From: Stenotrophomonas raiganjensis (SeqCode)
GTDB taxonomy: Bacteria > Pseudomonadota > Gammaproteobacteria > Xanthomonadales > Xanthomonadaceae
NCBI RefSeq assembly: GCF_030658505.1
Contig: NZ_JAUTXR010000132.1
Span: 1 to 45,310, forward strand
Length of the DNA: 45,310 bases
Reading direction: 5' to 3'
A program made the position numbers and the translations under genes. Below are positions 35,101-42,909 of the stretch, piece by piece (position 1 is the stretch's first letter; each line of letters starts with the position of its first letter). The notes beneath the pieces were generated by a model. The model was not told the origin of the DNA, ran no database searches, and was given only the letters and a program-made list of their open reading frames with translations.

Positions 35101-35551
35101 CGTCGAGTTCATCGGCGTCGAGCTGGACGCGGAAACGCGCCAGCAGGTCGAGATCTACCGCAGCGGCGCCGGCAAGTCCGGTGGCCAGCGCCAGAAACTG
35201 GCCACCACCTGCCTGGCCGCGGCACTGCGCTACCAGCTCGGCGGTGCCGACAGCCAGCTGCCCAGCTACGCCGCAGTGGTGCTCGACGAAGCCTTCGACA
35301 AGGCCGACAACGAGTTCACCGCGCTGGCGATGAACATCTTCGACAACTTCGGCTTCCAGATGGTGGTTGCCACCCCGCTGAAGTCGGTGATGACACTGGA
35401 ACCGTTCATCGGCGGCGCCTGCTTCGTCGAAATCAGCGGTCGCCACGACTCCGGCGTGCTGCTGATCGAGTACGACGAGGAAGGCAAGCGCCTGAAGCTG
35501 CCCGAGCGCAGCCGCCAGCAGGCAAACGAACCGGAAGAAGTCGAGGCCTGA
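32171..35551 (+). CDS. jetC: JetC/MksB-like SMC ATPase
   Basis: A 1126-residue SMC-like ATPase of the MukB/MksB/JetC type. The N-terminal head has Walker A GRSGSGKST (residues 53-61) in a MukB-like setting (VHNWGTFNGL, LDAMSALLTPPAIVDFNAAA). Two coiled-coil arms (about 260-430 and 640-960) flank a hinge near residues 470-600 (FVGELIQVRSEEQGWQGAIE). The C-terminal head has the ABC signature KSGGQRQKLATTCLAAAL (about 1003) and Walker B YAAVVLDEAFDKAD (about 1033-1046). All ATPase motifs look intact. The next gene is a convergent TSUP carrier, so the usual fourth gene, the TOPRIM-type nuclease jetD/mksG, is absent from this locus. Confidence 0.9.
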   Translation: MAISKHTPALFNEGLPDPRLQQFRMRRLQVHNWGTFNGLTEVPIAERGFLFVGRSGSGKSTLLDAMSALLTPPAIVDFNAAAREAERSGRDRNLVSYVRGAWADQQDSGTGEIATQYLRKGATWTALVLEYRAGDGRVVSLVRLLWISGNGTSAGDVRKHYMIAERPFDIAKDLGGFDLDLRKLKQKLSDLHHFDTFSGYAERFRDLLGIDNEMALRLLHKTQSAKNLGDLNVFLRDFMLDTPKTFDAAERLVSDFAELDGAHQAVVTARRQVETLLPARAYYNDLKEMHRRRGDDEALKLGVDSFRESRRQALIEARLREMDVRDRGLLGEEAQRRAALDNHTERLAELELQRRQQGGERIEELEREQGRAEAERDRRQAKREQASLAAQQLGAELPDDAHGFAELVERAQNELQDRQRASSALDDAISDRLGGKRDDERRFGEVRAELEAMQRTPSNIPAPMQKLRARLAEEAGIAEAALPFVGELIQVRSEEQGWQGAIERVLGGFALSLLVDDKHYNDVAEWVNRTHLGMRFTYYRVRRNDDAFAREPSAKSLLHKLELREHVFESWLRRELGKRFDYECVDAKQLRNVDRGITREGQVKHPGDRFEKDDRSAVGDRRRWILGFNNHDKVGAFEREAQELAKRIASCETDIARLRGQRDRDNERRLACHELVSISWNEIDIAAPQQRLSDIEATLRDLREGNADLAKLAKQIDAVRADIEQSRRTYEDVRVERGQLVKERDRLDRARQQSRALVLPALAQAQEAGLAERLQEQGPLSLETLEAHMRQVSNALNEQLSSSQQDLNRIENQLIGCFRRFIQQWPEESGDFTVSVASAEDFLARLERLERDGLPQHEERFFDLLQNQSKNNLLALQRHSAEARKSIGQRLDEVNASLEQVPFNRGTLLTIELSDRRLPEVGEFHLQLREVLSQQQTEQRELAESQFTVLRQLVNRLGSQEGEDKRWRELVLDVRMHVEFIGVELDAETRQQVEIYRSGAGKSGGQRQKLATTCLAAALRYQLGGADSQLPSYAAVVLDEAFDKADNEFTALAMNIFDNFGFQMVVATPLKSVMTLEPFIGGACFVEISGRHDSGVLLIEYDEEGKRLKLPERSRQQANEPEEVEA

Positions 35552-35565
35552 CCTGGCCGATTGAA

Positions 35566-35596
35566 CGGCAATGCCGGCCATCGGCCGGCATTGCCG
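35566..35596. terminator. 14-bp GC-rich hairpin at the end of the jetABC operon
   Basis: CGGCAATGCCGGCC (35566-35579), loop ATC, GGCCGGCATTGCCG (35583-35596). It is 15 bp after the jetC stop and lies between converging genes. There is no T run, so its strength is uncertain. Confidence 0.55.
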
Positions 35597-35616
35597 GTGG
35601 GCGGGTTCATGACCCG

Positions 35617-35639
35617 GTAGTGCCGGCCGCTGGCCGGCA
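35617..35639 (+). repeat. Single SMAG palindrome
   Basis: GTAGTGCCGGCCGCTGGCCG followed by GCA: a GTAG head and a GCCGGCC/GGCCGGC stem. This is a common SMAG sub-type. It lies between the hairpin at 35566 and the end of the TSUP gene. Confidence 0.75.
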
Positions 35640-35646
35640 ACACCCT

Positions 35647-36435
35647 TCACGCCCCGCGGAACGTGTCCCACGCCATCCGCGCGATCAGCACCACCACCAG
35701 CCCCACGAACAGCTTGCGGATGAACGGCGTGCCGCCCTTCAGCGCCAATCGGGTGCCCACCACCGAGCCGATGATGTTGGCCGCTGCCATCGGCAGCGCG
35801 AACAGCCACAGGATGTTGCCGGTCGGCACGAAGAACGAGATCGCCGCCACATTCGTCGCCAGGTTCACCACCTTCGACGCCGCCGAGGCGCGCAGGAAGT
35901 CCAGGCCGAAGAAGCGCACGAACAGGAAGATCAGGAAGCTGCCGGTGCCCGGTCCGAAGAAGCCGTCGTAGAAGCCGATCGCCGCACCGATGGCCAACGC
36001 GATCGCCAGCTCACGACGGCCGATCTCCTGCGGCCGGTGCAGCGCGCCGAAATCCTTCTTCCACAGCGTGTAGGCCAGCATCGCGATCAGCAGCACCAGC
36101 ACCAGTGGCCGTACCGCATCCTTCGGCAGCAGGCTCACCGCCGTAGCCCCGGCGAAGGAAAACACGAACGCCGTGCCCGCTGCGAACAGCACCGGCTTCC
36201 ACGGGAAGCGCACATTGCGCGCATAGCGCCAGGCCGCCGCACCGGTGCCGAACATCGAGCTGAACTTGTTGGTACCGAACAGCATCGCCGGCGTCTGCTG
36301 CGGCAACACCGTGAACAGTCCCGGCAGTTGCACCAGGCCACCGCCACCCACGGCGGCATCCACAAGACCGGCGATGAAGGCGATCACCACCAGCCACCAC
36401 AACTCAGGGGGAACCAGTTCCAGCACGGCGATCAT
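35647..36435 (-). CDS. TSUP/TauE-SafE family membrane transporter (YfcA-like)
   Basis: A 262-residue inner-membrane protein with about eight hydrophobic segments, of the TSUP family that moves sulfite, sulfoacetate or other sulfur-containing anions. The family motif appears twice in related forms: FIAGLVDAAVGGGGLVQLPG in the first half and AIGFYDGFFGPGTGSFLIFL in the second, each with conserved glycines, plus FGTNKFSSMFGTGAAAWRYA. These match the YfcA branch. Substrate direction is not deducible. It is a single gene, convergent with jetC and divergent from the ychJ-like gene across about 90 bp. Confidence 0.9.
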   Translation of the reverse strand: MIAVLELVPPELWWLVVIAFIAGLVDAAVGGGGLVQLPGLFTVLPQQTPAMLFGTNKFSSMFGTGAAAWRYARNVRFPWKPVLFAAGTAFVFSFAGATAVSLLPKDAVRPLVLVLLIAMLAYTLWKKDFGALHRPQEIGRRELAIALAIGAAIGFYDGFFGPGTGSFLIFLFVRFFGLDFLRASAASKVVNLATNVAAISFFVPTGNILWLFALPMAAANIIGSVVGTRLALKGGTPFIRKLFVGLVVVLIARMAWDTFRGA

Positions 36436-36528
36436 TCAAGGTGGGGGCGCGACAGCATACGCCTGTCCCGCTTCAACTGACCTGTGCAGCGCGTGGATCA
36501 ATCCACGCAACCCGGCGACAATGCAGGC

Positions 36529-36636
36529 ATGAGCTGAAAACCCGCCGATCCCTGTCCCTGCGGCCTATCCGCCGACTACGCCGCCTGCTGCGGCCGTTTC
36601 CATGCTGGCGAAGCCGCGCCCGACGCCGAGCGCCTG
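36529..36636 (+). other. 5' part of the ychJ-like gene, cut off by an in-frame TGA
   Basis: ATG (36529) AGC TGA AAA CCC GCC GAT continues in frame as [33 protein letters not shown] and then the Met at 36637. The peptide after the TGA carries the CPCG...CC metal-binding motif that opens YchJ/UPF0225 proteins. The TGA at 36535-36537 is codon 3 of the expected start; a single base (for example CGA) would restore the gene. No ATG, GTG or TTG lies in frame between the TGA and 36637. Confidence 0.65.
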
Positions 36637-36921
36637 ATGCGGTCGCGCTACAGCGCCTATGTGCGGGGCCTGCCCGACTACCTGCGCCAGACCTGGCACC
36701 CGGACACGCGGCCGACCGAACTGACGCTGGACGATGCGCCGGGCCAGCGCACGCAGTGGCTGGGCCTGACCGTGCACGACCACACGCGCACTGGCGTCGA
36801 CAGGGCTGAAGTACGCTTCACCGCGCGCTACCGCATCGGTGGCGGCAGCGCGGTGAGAATGACCGAACACAGTCGCTTCCAGCGCATCGACGGCCGCTGG
36901 TACTACCTCGACGCGGTCTGA
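36637..36921 (+). CDS. YchJ-family (UPF0225) protein, intact part after the TGA
   Basis: The 94 residues from the first usable ATG match the main NTF2-like domain of YchJ/UPF0225 proteins: [20 protein letters not shown] at the start, [15 protein letters not shown] in the middle, and [18 protein letters not shown] at the end. This corresponds to E. coli MRSRYCAF..., EWLGLTV... and GQWYYIDG. The protein's role in the cell is unknown; full-length members have a SEC-C-type cysteine motif at the N-terminus. Here that motif is encoded upstream but separated by an in-frame TGA, so either a shortened protein is made or the gene is a recent pseudogene. There are only 3 bp between it and the end of the convergent diguanylate cyclase gene. 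Confidence 0.6.
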   Translation: MRSRYSAYVRGLPDYLRQTWHPDTRPTELTLDDAPGQRTQWLGLTVHDHTRTGVDRAEVRFTARYRIGGGSAVRMTEHSRFQRIDGRWYYLDAV

Positions 36922-36924
36922 ACC

Positions 36925-38205
36925 TCAGCCACCGCGCACGGCCAGCACGCGCGGGCCGGCCTGCGCGTGCACCTGGTTGCGGCCTCCGTCCTTGGCCATG
37001 TACAGCGCCTGGTCGGCGGCCTTGAGCACTGCCATCGGCCGCGGATCCACGCGGCTGTCGGCCAGGCCGATGCTCACCGTCACCTGCACCACCTGGCCAT
37101 TGCCACCACGTCCGCGCTGCTGGCGCCCGGCTTCGTCATCGCGGCTGCGGGTGCTGCGGTCGCGCAGCTGCATGCGGGTCTCCTCGATCCCCTGCCGCAG
37201 CGCTTCCACGGCGTCCATGCAGGCGACAGCCGGGCGGTCCAGGAACACCACCGCAAACTCCTCGCCGCCATAGCGGAACGCCAGGCCACCGTCACCGACC
37301 TTCGCCAGCCGCGAGGCCACCAGCCGCAGCACATCGTCGCCGGTGTCGTGGCCATGGGTGTCGTTGAACGACTTGAAATGGTCCACGTCGACCATCGCGA
37401 TGCTGTAGGTGCCGCGTGCCCGCTGCAGGGTCTCGTTGAACGCCCGTCGCCCGGGCAGTCCGGTCAGCTCATCGCGGAAGGCCATGTGGAAGGATTCCTG
37501 CAGCATCGCGCCCAGCATCAGCAGCAGCGCGGCACTGCTCAGCGCCGGCAGCAGCACCGGGTGCAGGAACACCCGCGGCAGCATCCACCACAGGCACAGC
37601 AGCGCCAGCAGCATCGCCGTGTGCAGTGGCCGCGGCTGCCGCCAGGCCTGCCAGCCCAGCGCCGCAGCCGCCAGCAGGAACAGCAGCACCGGTAACTGTG
37701 CCAGCGCGTTCCAATGGACGGGAATCCAGTTCCAGTGGCGATTCGACAGCAGATCGTGCATGCCCTGCGGCTGCTGCGCCGCCAGCAGCAGGAAGATCAC
37801 CAGCGCCGTGCCGAAGACCAGGCCGCGCCGCAGCAGGTCATGGCGCCGGCGCCCGCGCTCGGGCCACAGCACCAGCCCGGCAAACAACAGCGGGAGCCAG
37901 GCCGAGGTGGCGTGGAAGCGCAGCGGCGACAGCGCGGCGACATGGCCACTGCGCAGGTAGCCTGCGACGTCCTGGTGCAGCAGTGCGAACAGCGCCGCAA
38001 CCACCAGCAGCAGGCACAACGCCCGCACCTGGTGGTAGAGCAGGGCCAGCCCCGCGCCGAGGCAGGCCAGCAGCCAGGGCAGGATGCGCTGCGCCGGGCT
38101 GGCCACGTCTGCGGCATCCAGCGCGGTCCATACCACCACGGCAACCAGCACGGCGGGCAGCACGAACAGGTAATGCGCAGGCTGGCGGAGCGGATGCAGG
38201 GGCAA
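36925..38205 (-). CDS. Membrane-bound diguanylate cyclase (GGDEF domain)
   Basis: A 426-residue inner-membrane enzyme that makes cyclic di-GMP from GTP. About seven or eight hydrophobic segments occupy residues 10-235. The GGDEF domain runs from FRDELTGLPGRRAFNETL to MYMAKDGGRN-like QALYMAKDGGRNQVH. The active site is FRYGGEEF and the metal Asp is in AMVDVDHFKSFND. The I-site position holds GDGG instead of RxxD, so classic product inhibition is not expected. A basic, low-complexity insert (RDRSTRSRDDEAGRQQRGRG) interrupts the domain before the VTVSIGLAD strand. No EAL domain is present. It is divergent from egtB. Confidence 0.93.
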   Translation of the reverse strand: MPLHPLRQPAHYLFVLPAVLVAVVVWTALDAADVASPAQRILPWLLACLGAGLALLYHQVRALCLLLVVAALFALLHQDVAGYLRSGHVAALSPLRFHATSAWLPLLFAGLVLWPERGRRRHDLLRRGLVFGTALVIFLLLAAQQPQGMHDLLSNRHWNWIPVHWNALAQLPVLLFLLAAAALGWQAWRQPRPLHTAMLLALLCLWWMLPRVFLHPVLLPALSSAALLLMLGAMLQESFHMAFRDELTGLPGRRAFNETLQRARGTYSIAMVDVDHFKSFNDTHGHDTGDDVLRLVASRLAKVGDGGLAFRYGGEEFAVVFLDRPAVACMDAVEALRQGIEETRMQLRDRSTRSRDDEAGRQQRGRGGNGQVVQVTVSIGLADSRVDPRPMAVLKAADQALYMAKDGGRNQVHAQAGPRVLAVRGG

Positions 38206-38355
38206 GCAGGAATTCCAGCGCGGTGACGACGCGGCCGCAGCAATGCCGTTAGCGGCGTTCGTGCCTGCTTCTTGAATGCGGCCGGCCCGTCCATGTGAAC
38301 GGTGTGACGCCGAACCATGACATCGCGCTCACCGGACTGCACCGATGCTGGCCAC

Positions 38356-39627
38356 ATGGACAGCGTACCCGCCGCCGTCGCTGCCCCGCAGCATGATCTC
38401 GCCCGCCGGTTCACCCAGGTGCGCGCGCGCAGCCTGCAGCTGGCCGCACCGCTCAGTGCCGAGGACGCCATGCTGCAGAGCATGGCCGATGCCAGCCCGA
38501 GCAAATGGCACCTGGCGCACACCACCTGGTTCTTCGAGCGCTTCGTGCTGGACGGCTTCGCATCTGCACCGGCGCATGACCCGGCCTGGGACTACCTGTT
38601 CAACAGCTACTACAAGAGCATCGGCCCGGCGCATGCGCGGCCGCAGCGCGGGCTGCTGTCGCGGCCCTCGCTGCAGCAGGTACGCGACTACCGCCAGCAG
38701 GTCGACGCCCAGGTGCAGTCGCGGCTGGCGGCAGGCGACCTCGATGCGCAGGCGCTGCAGCACCTGCAGCTGGGCCTGCAGCACGAACAGCAGCACCAGG
38801 AACTGCTGCTCACCGACATCAAGCATGCGTTCTGGTGCAATCCGCTGCAGCCCGCCTACCGTGAAGACCTGCGGCCCATCGCCAGCATCGCCCGTGCACA
38901 GGACTGGGTTGAATCACCCGAGCGTATCGTCACCGTCGGTGCTGCGGCCTGGCCCCAGCACGCCGCCTTCGCCTACGACAACGAATCGCCACCGCACCGC
39001 GTGCTGCTGCCCGCGCACGCGCTGGCCGAGCGCCCGCTCAGCAACGCCGAGTACTTTGCCTTCATCGATGCGGGGGGCTACCGCGATCCGCGCTGGTGGC
39101 TCAGCGAAGGATGGGCGCTGCGCGACGCCGAGGACTGGCAGCACCCGTTGTACTGGGATGACGCCCTGCAGCGCGAATACACCCTGGGGGGTTGGCGCGA
39201 GCTGGACCCGCACGCGCCGGTCTGCCATCTCAGCTACTACGAGGCTGACGCCTGTGCCCGCTGGGCCGGCGCACGCCTGCCCAGCGAATTCGAATGGGAG
39301 GCTGCGGCGGCGTCACAACCGGCCAGCGGCCATTTCGCCGATGACGATCACCTGCATCCACGGGCGGGGCAGGGCCCTGGACTGCGTCAGCTGTTTGGCG
39401 ATGTCTGGGAATGGACCCACAGCGCGTATGGCGCCTACCCGGGCTTTCGTCCCTTCGCCGGCAGTCTCGGCGAGTACAACGGCAAGTTCATGTGCGGGCA
39501 GTGGGTGCTGCGCGGCGGCAGCTGCGCGACACCGCGTGGCCATGTGCGCGCCAGCTACCGCAATTTCTTCATGCCGCCGGCCCGTTGGCAGTTTTCCGGG
39601 TTGCGCCTGGCCAGGGACCTCGCATGA
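38356..39627 (+). CDS. egtB: EgtB, ergothioneine synthase (sulfoxide synthase)
   Basis: Iron-dependent enzyme that joins trimethylhistidine (hercynine) to a thiol donor and oxygen, the key C-S bond step of ergothioneine synthesis. The DinB-like N-terminal domain has KWHLAHTTWFFERFVL (His52) and the iron motif QHEQQHQELLLTD (His143, His147). The C-terminal FGE-sulfatase domain contains HLSYYEADACARWAGARLPS, WEWTHSAYGAYPGF and VLRGGSCATPRGHVRASYRN. The length of 423 residues and the His numbering fit EgtB with the start at 38356; ATG 38317 would add 13 residues. It overlaps egtD by 4 bp (ATGA). No egtA, egtC or egtE lies in this window. Confidence 0.95.
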   Translation: MDSVPAAVAAPQHDLARRFTQVRARSLQLAAPLSAEDAMLQSMADASPSKWHLAHTTWFFERFVLDGFASAPAHDPAWDYLFNSYYKSIGPAHARPQRGLLSRPSLQQVRDYRQQVDAQVQSRLAAGDLDAQALQHLQLGLQHEQQHQELLLTDIKHAFWCNPLQPAYREDLRPIASIARAQDWVESPERIVTVGAAAWPQHAAFAYDNESPPHRVLLPAHALAERPLSNAEYFAFIDAGGYRDPRWWLSEGWALRDAEDWQHPLYWDDALQREYTLGGWRELDPHAPVCHLSYYEADACARWAGARLPSEFEWEAAAASQPASGHFADDDHLHPRAGQGPGLRQLFGDVWEWTHSAYGAYPGFRPFAGSLGEYNGKFMCGQWVLRGGSCATPRGHVRASYRNFFMPPARWQFSGLRLARDLA

Positions 39628-40655
39628 GCACGGTGCACGCTGCGCTGCAGGCATTGACCGATCTCACCCCCGGCCGGGCGCAGATCCTGGCCGATGTGCT
39701 GGCCGGGCTGTCGTACGCGCCGCGCCAGCTGCCGTCCAAGTACTTCTATGATGCGCGCGGCTCGCGCCTGTTCGAGCAGATCACGCAGACGCCCGAGTAC
39801 TACCCCACCCGCACCGAACTGGCCCTGCTGAAACGTGTACTGCCGGACATCGCCGGCAGCGTCGGCCCACGCCTGCATGTGGTGGAGCTGGGCAGCGGCA
39901 GCGGACGCAAGACCGCGCTGCTGCTGGCCGCCCTGCACGATCCGGTGGCCTACACGCCGATTGAAATCTCGCGTGCCGCGCTGCTGTCCAGCATCGATCA
40001 CCTGGCCCCGGCGCTGCCCGCGGTGGAGATGCTGCCGGTCTGCGCCGACTTCACCCGTCCCGTGTCCGTACCCATGCCCGAACGCGAACCCGCGCGGCGC
40101 CTGTTGTTCTTCCCCGGTTCCACGTTGGGCAATTTCGTCGAAGAGGATGCCGTCGCACTGCTGCGCGCGATGCGCCAGACGATGGGCCGCGACGGCCTGG
40201 CCCTGGTCGGCATCGATCTGCACAAGGACCCGGCACTGATCGAGGCGGCCTACAACGACGCGCAGGGCGTCACCGCCGCATTCACCCTCAATCTGCTGGC
40301 CCGGCTCAACCGCGAGATCGGCAGCGACTTCGATCTCGACGGCTTCCGCCACCGTGCCCGCTACAGCACCGCGCGGCTGCGCATCGAAACCGATCTGGTC
40401 AGCCGTGGGCCGCAGGATGTGCATCTGGATGGCCGCACCTTCCACTTTGCCGCCGACGAACCGATCCGCGTCGAATACAGCCACAAGTACACCGACGACA
40501 GCTTCGAGGCGCTGCTGCAGGAGGCGGGACTGCAGGTCACGCAGCGATGGAATGCCGACAGTCCCGCCTACGGCCTGCGCCTGCTGCGTGCCATCCAGGG
40601 CGTGTGGCCAGCCGGTGCCGCTTCAGGTTCGGCAGCACGCGTACCCCTAAGATGA
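39624..40655 (+). CDS. egtD: EgtD, L-histidine N-alpha-methyltransferase
   Basis: Trimethylates the alpha-amino group of histidine with S-adenosylmethionine to give hercynine. The 343-residue protein has the family's RQLPSKYFYDARGSRLFEQI opening and the SAM loop VVELGSGSGRKT (residues 86-97). LFFPGSTLGNF and ALVGIDLHKDPALIEAAYND follow, then EYSHKYTDDSFEALLQEAGL near the C-terminus (Glu and Ser contacts of the histidine amine in known EgtD). It is translationally coupled to egtB. Together the two genes give hercynine and its sulfoxide. Confidence 0.96.
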   Translation: MSTVHAALQALTDLTPGRAQILADVLAGLSYAPRQLPSKYFYDARGSRLFEQITQTPEYYPTRTELALLKRVLPDIAGSVGPRLHVVELGSGSGRKTALLLAALHDPVAYTPIEISRAALLSSIDHLAPALPAVEMLPVCADFTRPVSVPMPEREPARRLLFFPGSTLGNFVEEDAVALLRAMRQTMGRDGLALVGIDLHKDPALIEAAYNDAQGVTAAFTLNLLARLNREIGSDFDLDGFRHRARYSTARLRIETDLVSRGPQDVHLDGRTFHFAADEPIRVEYSHKYTDDSFEALLQEAGLQVTQRWNADSPAYGLRLLRAIQGVWPAGAASGSAARVPLR

Positions 40656-40682
40656 CCGTGCAACGGCAACACGGAGGACGCC

Positions 40683-41951
40683 ATGCCCATTCTGACCACG
40701 TTCGGCCTGGCGGCCGCTCTCGCCTCGTCCCCCGTGCTGCCTGCAGCATCCGATGCCAGTGTCGATCCGGCCTTCGGCCGCTGCCTGGCGGGCCTGCAGG
40801 CCACCGCCGCCAGCCAGGGCATCAGTGCCGATCGCTTCAATGAAATCACCGCCGGGCTCACTCCGGACCCCAGCGTGCTTGGCCTGCTCGATGCGCAGCC
40901 GGAATTCACCACGCCGATCTGGGACTACCTGGCCGCGCTGGTCGATCGCCAGCGCGTGGCTGATGGTCGCGCCATGCTGCAGCAGCACCGCGACCTGCTC
41001 GATCGGGTATCGGCGCAGTACGGTGTCGATGCCGCCACCATCGTCGCGGTCTGGGGCGTGGAGAGCGACTACGGCCGCGTATTTGGCAAGCGCCCCCTGC
41101 TGCAGTCGCTGGCCACGCTGTCCTGCGCGGGCCGCCGCCAGGCGTTTTTCCGCGGTGAACTGCTGGCCCTGCTGAAGCTGATCGACCGCGGTGACCTGCA
41201 GGCACAGGGGCTGACCGGTTCCTGGGCCGGCGCCTTCGGGCACACGCAGTTCATGCCCAGCACCTATGCGCGGATCGCCGTCGATGGTGATGGCGATGGC
41301 CGCCGCGATCTGGTCGGCAGCATTCCCGATGCGCTGGCCTCCACCGCCAACTACCTCAAGCGTGCCGGCTGGCGCAGCGGCGAACCGTGGGGCATGGAAG
41401 TGCGTATCCCGGCCGGCTTCAATGCCAGCCAGGCCGGGCGTACCCAGCGTCGCGCCCTGGCCGACTGGCGTGCGCAGGGCGTGACCGCGCTGGATGGCGG
41501 CGCGTTGGCTCCGGTCAACCTGCCAGCGGATGCGCGCGCCGCCCTGCTGCTGCCGGCCGGCATCAAGGGTCCGGCGCTGCTGGTGTTCCGCAACTACGAC
41601 GCGATCTACAGCTACAACGCGGCCGAAAGCTATGCGCTGGCGATTGCCACGCTGGCCGACCAGTTGCGCGGCGGCTCCGGGCTGGCTACGGCCTGGCCGA
41701 CCGATGATCCCGGCATCGGCCGCGATGAACGCCGCCAGCTGCAGACCCTGCTGCTGGCTCGTGGCCACGATATCGGCAGTGCCGACGGCATGATCGGTAC
41801 CGCCACGCGACGCGCGATCCAGTCCGAGCAGCAGCGCCTTGGCTGGCCCAATGCCGATGGGCGTGCAGGGCAACACATCCTGCGCGCACTGCAGGAAGAG
41901 GCTGCAGACAGCCCGGCCGGCGCGCCGACGCCCTTGCCCCAGGGCCGCTGA
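40683..41951 (+). CDS. Lytic murein transglycosylase (MltB-type) with peptidoglycan-binding domain
   Basis: A 422-residue envelope enzyme that cleaves peptidoglycan glycan strands non-hydrolytically. A weak signal peptide (ILTTFGLAAALASSPVLPAA) is followed by the SLT_2 domain: FGRCLAGLQATAASQGIS, catalytic Glu127 in IVAVWGVESDYGR, and SWAGAFGHTQFMPSTYARIA. The C-terminal part (about residues 345-400) is a PG_binding_1 repeat (LQTLLLARGHDIGSADGMIG). There is no lipobox, so it should be periplasmic rather than membrane-anchored like MltB. GGAGGA six bases before ATG fixes the start. Confidence 0.94.
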   Translation: MPILTTFGLAAALASSPVLPAASDASVDPAFGRCLAGLQATAASQGISADRFNEITAGLTPDPSVLGLLDAQPEFTTPIWDYLAALVDRQRVADGRAMLQQHRDLLDRVSAQYGVDAATIVAVWGVESDYGRVFGKRPLLQSLATLSCAGRRQAFFRGELLALLKLIDRGDLQAQGLTGSWAGAFGHTQFMPSTYARIAVDGDGDGRRDLVGSIPDALASTANYLKRAGWRSGEPWGMEVRIPAGFNASQAGRTQRRALADWRAQGVTALDGGALAPVNLPADARAALLLPAGIKGPALLVFRNYDAIYSYNAAESYALAIATLADQLRGGSGLATAWPTDDPGIGRDERRQLQTLLLARGHDIGSADGMIGTATRRAIQSEQQRLGWPNADGRAGQHILRALQEEAADSPAGAPTPLPQGR

Positions 41952-41991
41952 CCGCGACATCATCGCCGCGGTCTTCAAGGAGCGTCATCGC

Positions 41992-42858
41992 ATGCAGTCG
42001 GATCCGGACATCAGCACCGGCCTGTATCACGGCCTGGAGGCCTGGCAGGTGCGAACCGCCAACGCCACGGCGGTCGTCAGTGTGTTTGGTGGCCAGCTGC
42101 TGTCGTTCATTCCCGATGGGCAGCCCGATCTGCTGTGGCTTTCGCCGACGCGCGCCGAGCTGCCCACGCCCATTCGCGGTGGCGTTCCGGTGTGCTGGCC
42201 GTGGTTCGGCCGCCAGGGCCAGAGCGCCGATGTACCGGCGCATGGCCTGGTGCGTACCGCGCGCTGGGAGCTTCTGCAGGCCAGCCAGAGCGATGACGGT
42301 GAGGTCGAGCTGCAGCTGGCGCCGCCATTGCCTGCCGGCCTCGGCCTGCGCCTGCAGATGCAGCTGCGTATCGGCCGCCAGCTGCACCAGCAGCTGGTCA
42401 CCGAGAACACCGGGACCTCGCCCGTGACCTTCACCCAGGCCCTGCACAGTTACTTCCGGGTCGGCGATGCCGGCCGCGTCGAGGTTGATGGTCTCGATGG
42501 GCTGCAGTACCTGGACAAGTACGAGGACTATGCACAGGCACGCCGGCAGCAGGGGCCGTGGTCACTGCGTGATCCGCGTGATCCCGGCCGCAGCGATCGC
42601 ATCTATACCGGTGCCGGCGGCCACTACGTGCTGCGTGATCCCGTACTGCAACGGCGGATCGAGATCCGCAGCGAAGGCAGCCAGACGCTGGTGGCCTGGA
42701 ATCCCGGTGCCGAGGCCGCAGCCAGGATGGCCGATGTCGGCGATGGCTGGCGCGATTACGTTTGCCTGGAAGTGGCCAACGCAGGCCCGGAGCAGATTAC
42801 GCTTGCGCCAGGTGCGCGCCATCAGCTGGTGCAGACACTGGCCAGTTCCCCGCTGTAG
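41992..42858 (+). CDS. D-hexose-6-phosphate mutarotase (aldose 1-epimerase superfamily, YeaD-like)
   Basis: A 288-residue cytoplasmic enzyme that interconverts alpha and beta anomers of hexose 6-phosphates. GGQLLSFIPDGQPDLLWLSP and IRGGVPVCWPWFGRQG are the YeaD-family signatures; catalytic His residues are in PAHGLVRTARWELL and FTQALHSYFRVGD, and the catalytic Glu is in YVCLEVANAG. An AAGGAG lies 8 bp before the ATG at 41992. An open extension to 41839 overlaps the transglycosylase gene in another frame and is not used. It follows that gene by 40 bp and may be co-transcribed. Confidence 0.93.
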   Translation: MQSDPDISTGLYHGLEAWQVRTANATAVVSVFGGQLLSFIPDGQPDLLWLSPTRAELPTPIRGGVPVCWPWFGRQGQSADVPAHGLVRTARWELLQASQSDDGEVELQLAPPLPAGLGLRLQMQLRIGRQLHQQLVTENTGTSPVTFTQALHSYFRVGDAGRVEVDGLDGLQYLDKYEDYAQARRQQGPWSLRDPRDPGRSDRIYTGAGGHYVLRDPVLQRRIEIRSEGSQTLVAWNPGAEAAARMADVGDGWRDYVCLEVANAGPEQITLAPGARHQLVQTLASSPL

Positions 42859-42909
42859 GCGGCCACCGGCAGTCCCGTTTTGAAGCGCTGATACCAAAGG
42901 ATGGAGAAC

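Noticed and set aside
35552..35646. A shortened jetD or remnant after jetC
   Set aside because: The 95 bp hold only a 14-bp hairpin and a SMAG unit; no frame on either strand resembles JetD.
36535..36537. TGA in the ychJ-like gene as a selenocysteine codon
   Set aside because: It is codon 3, homologues have no Cys or Sec there, and I see no convincing SECIS stem directly after it. A nonsense substitution is simpler.
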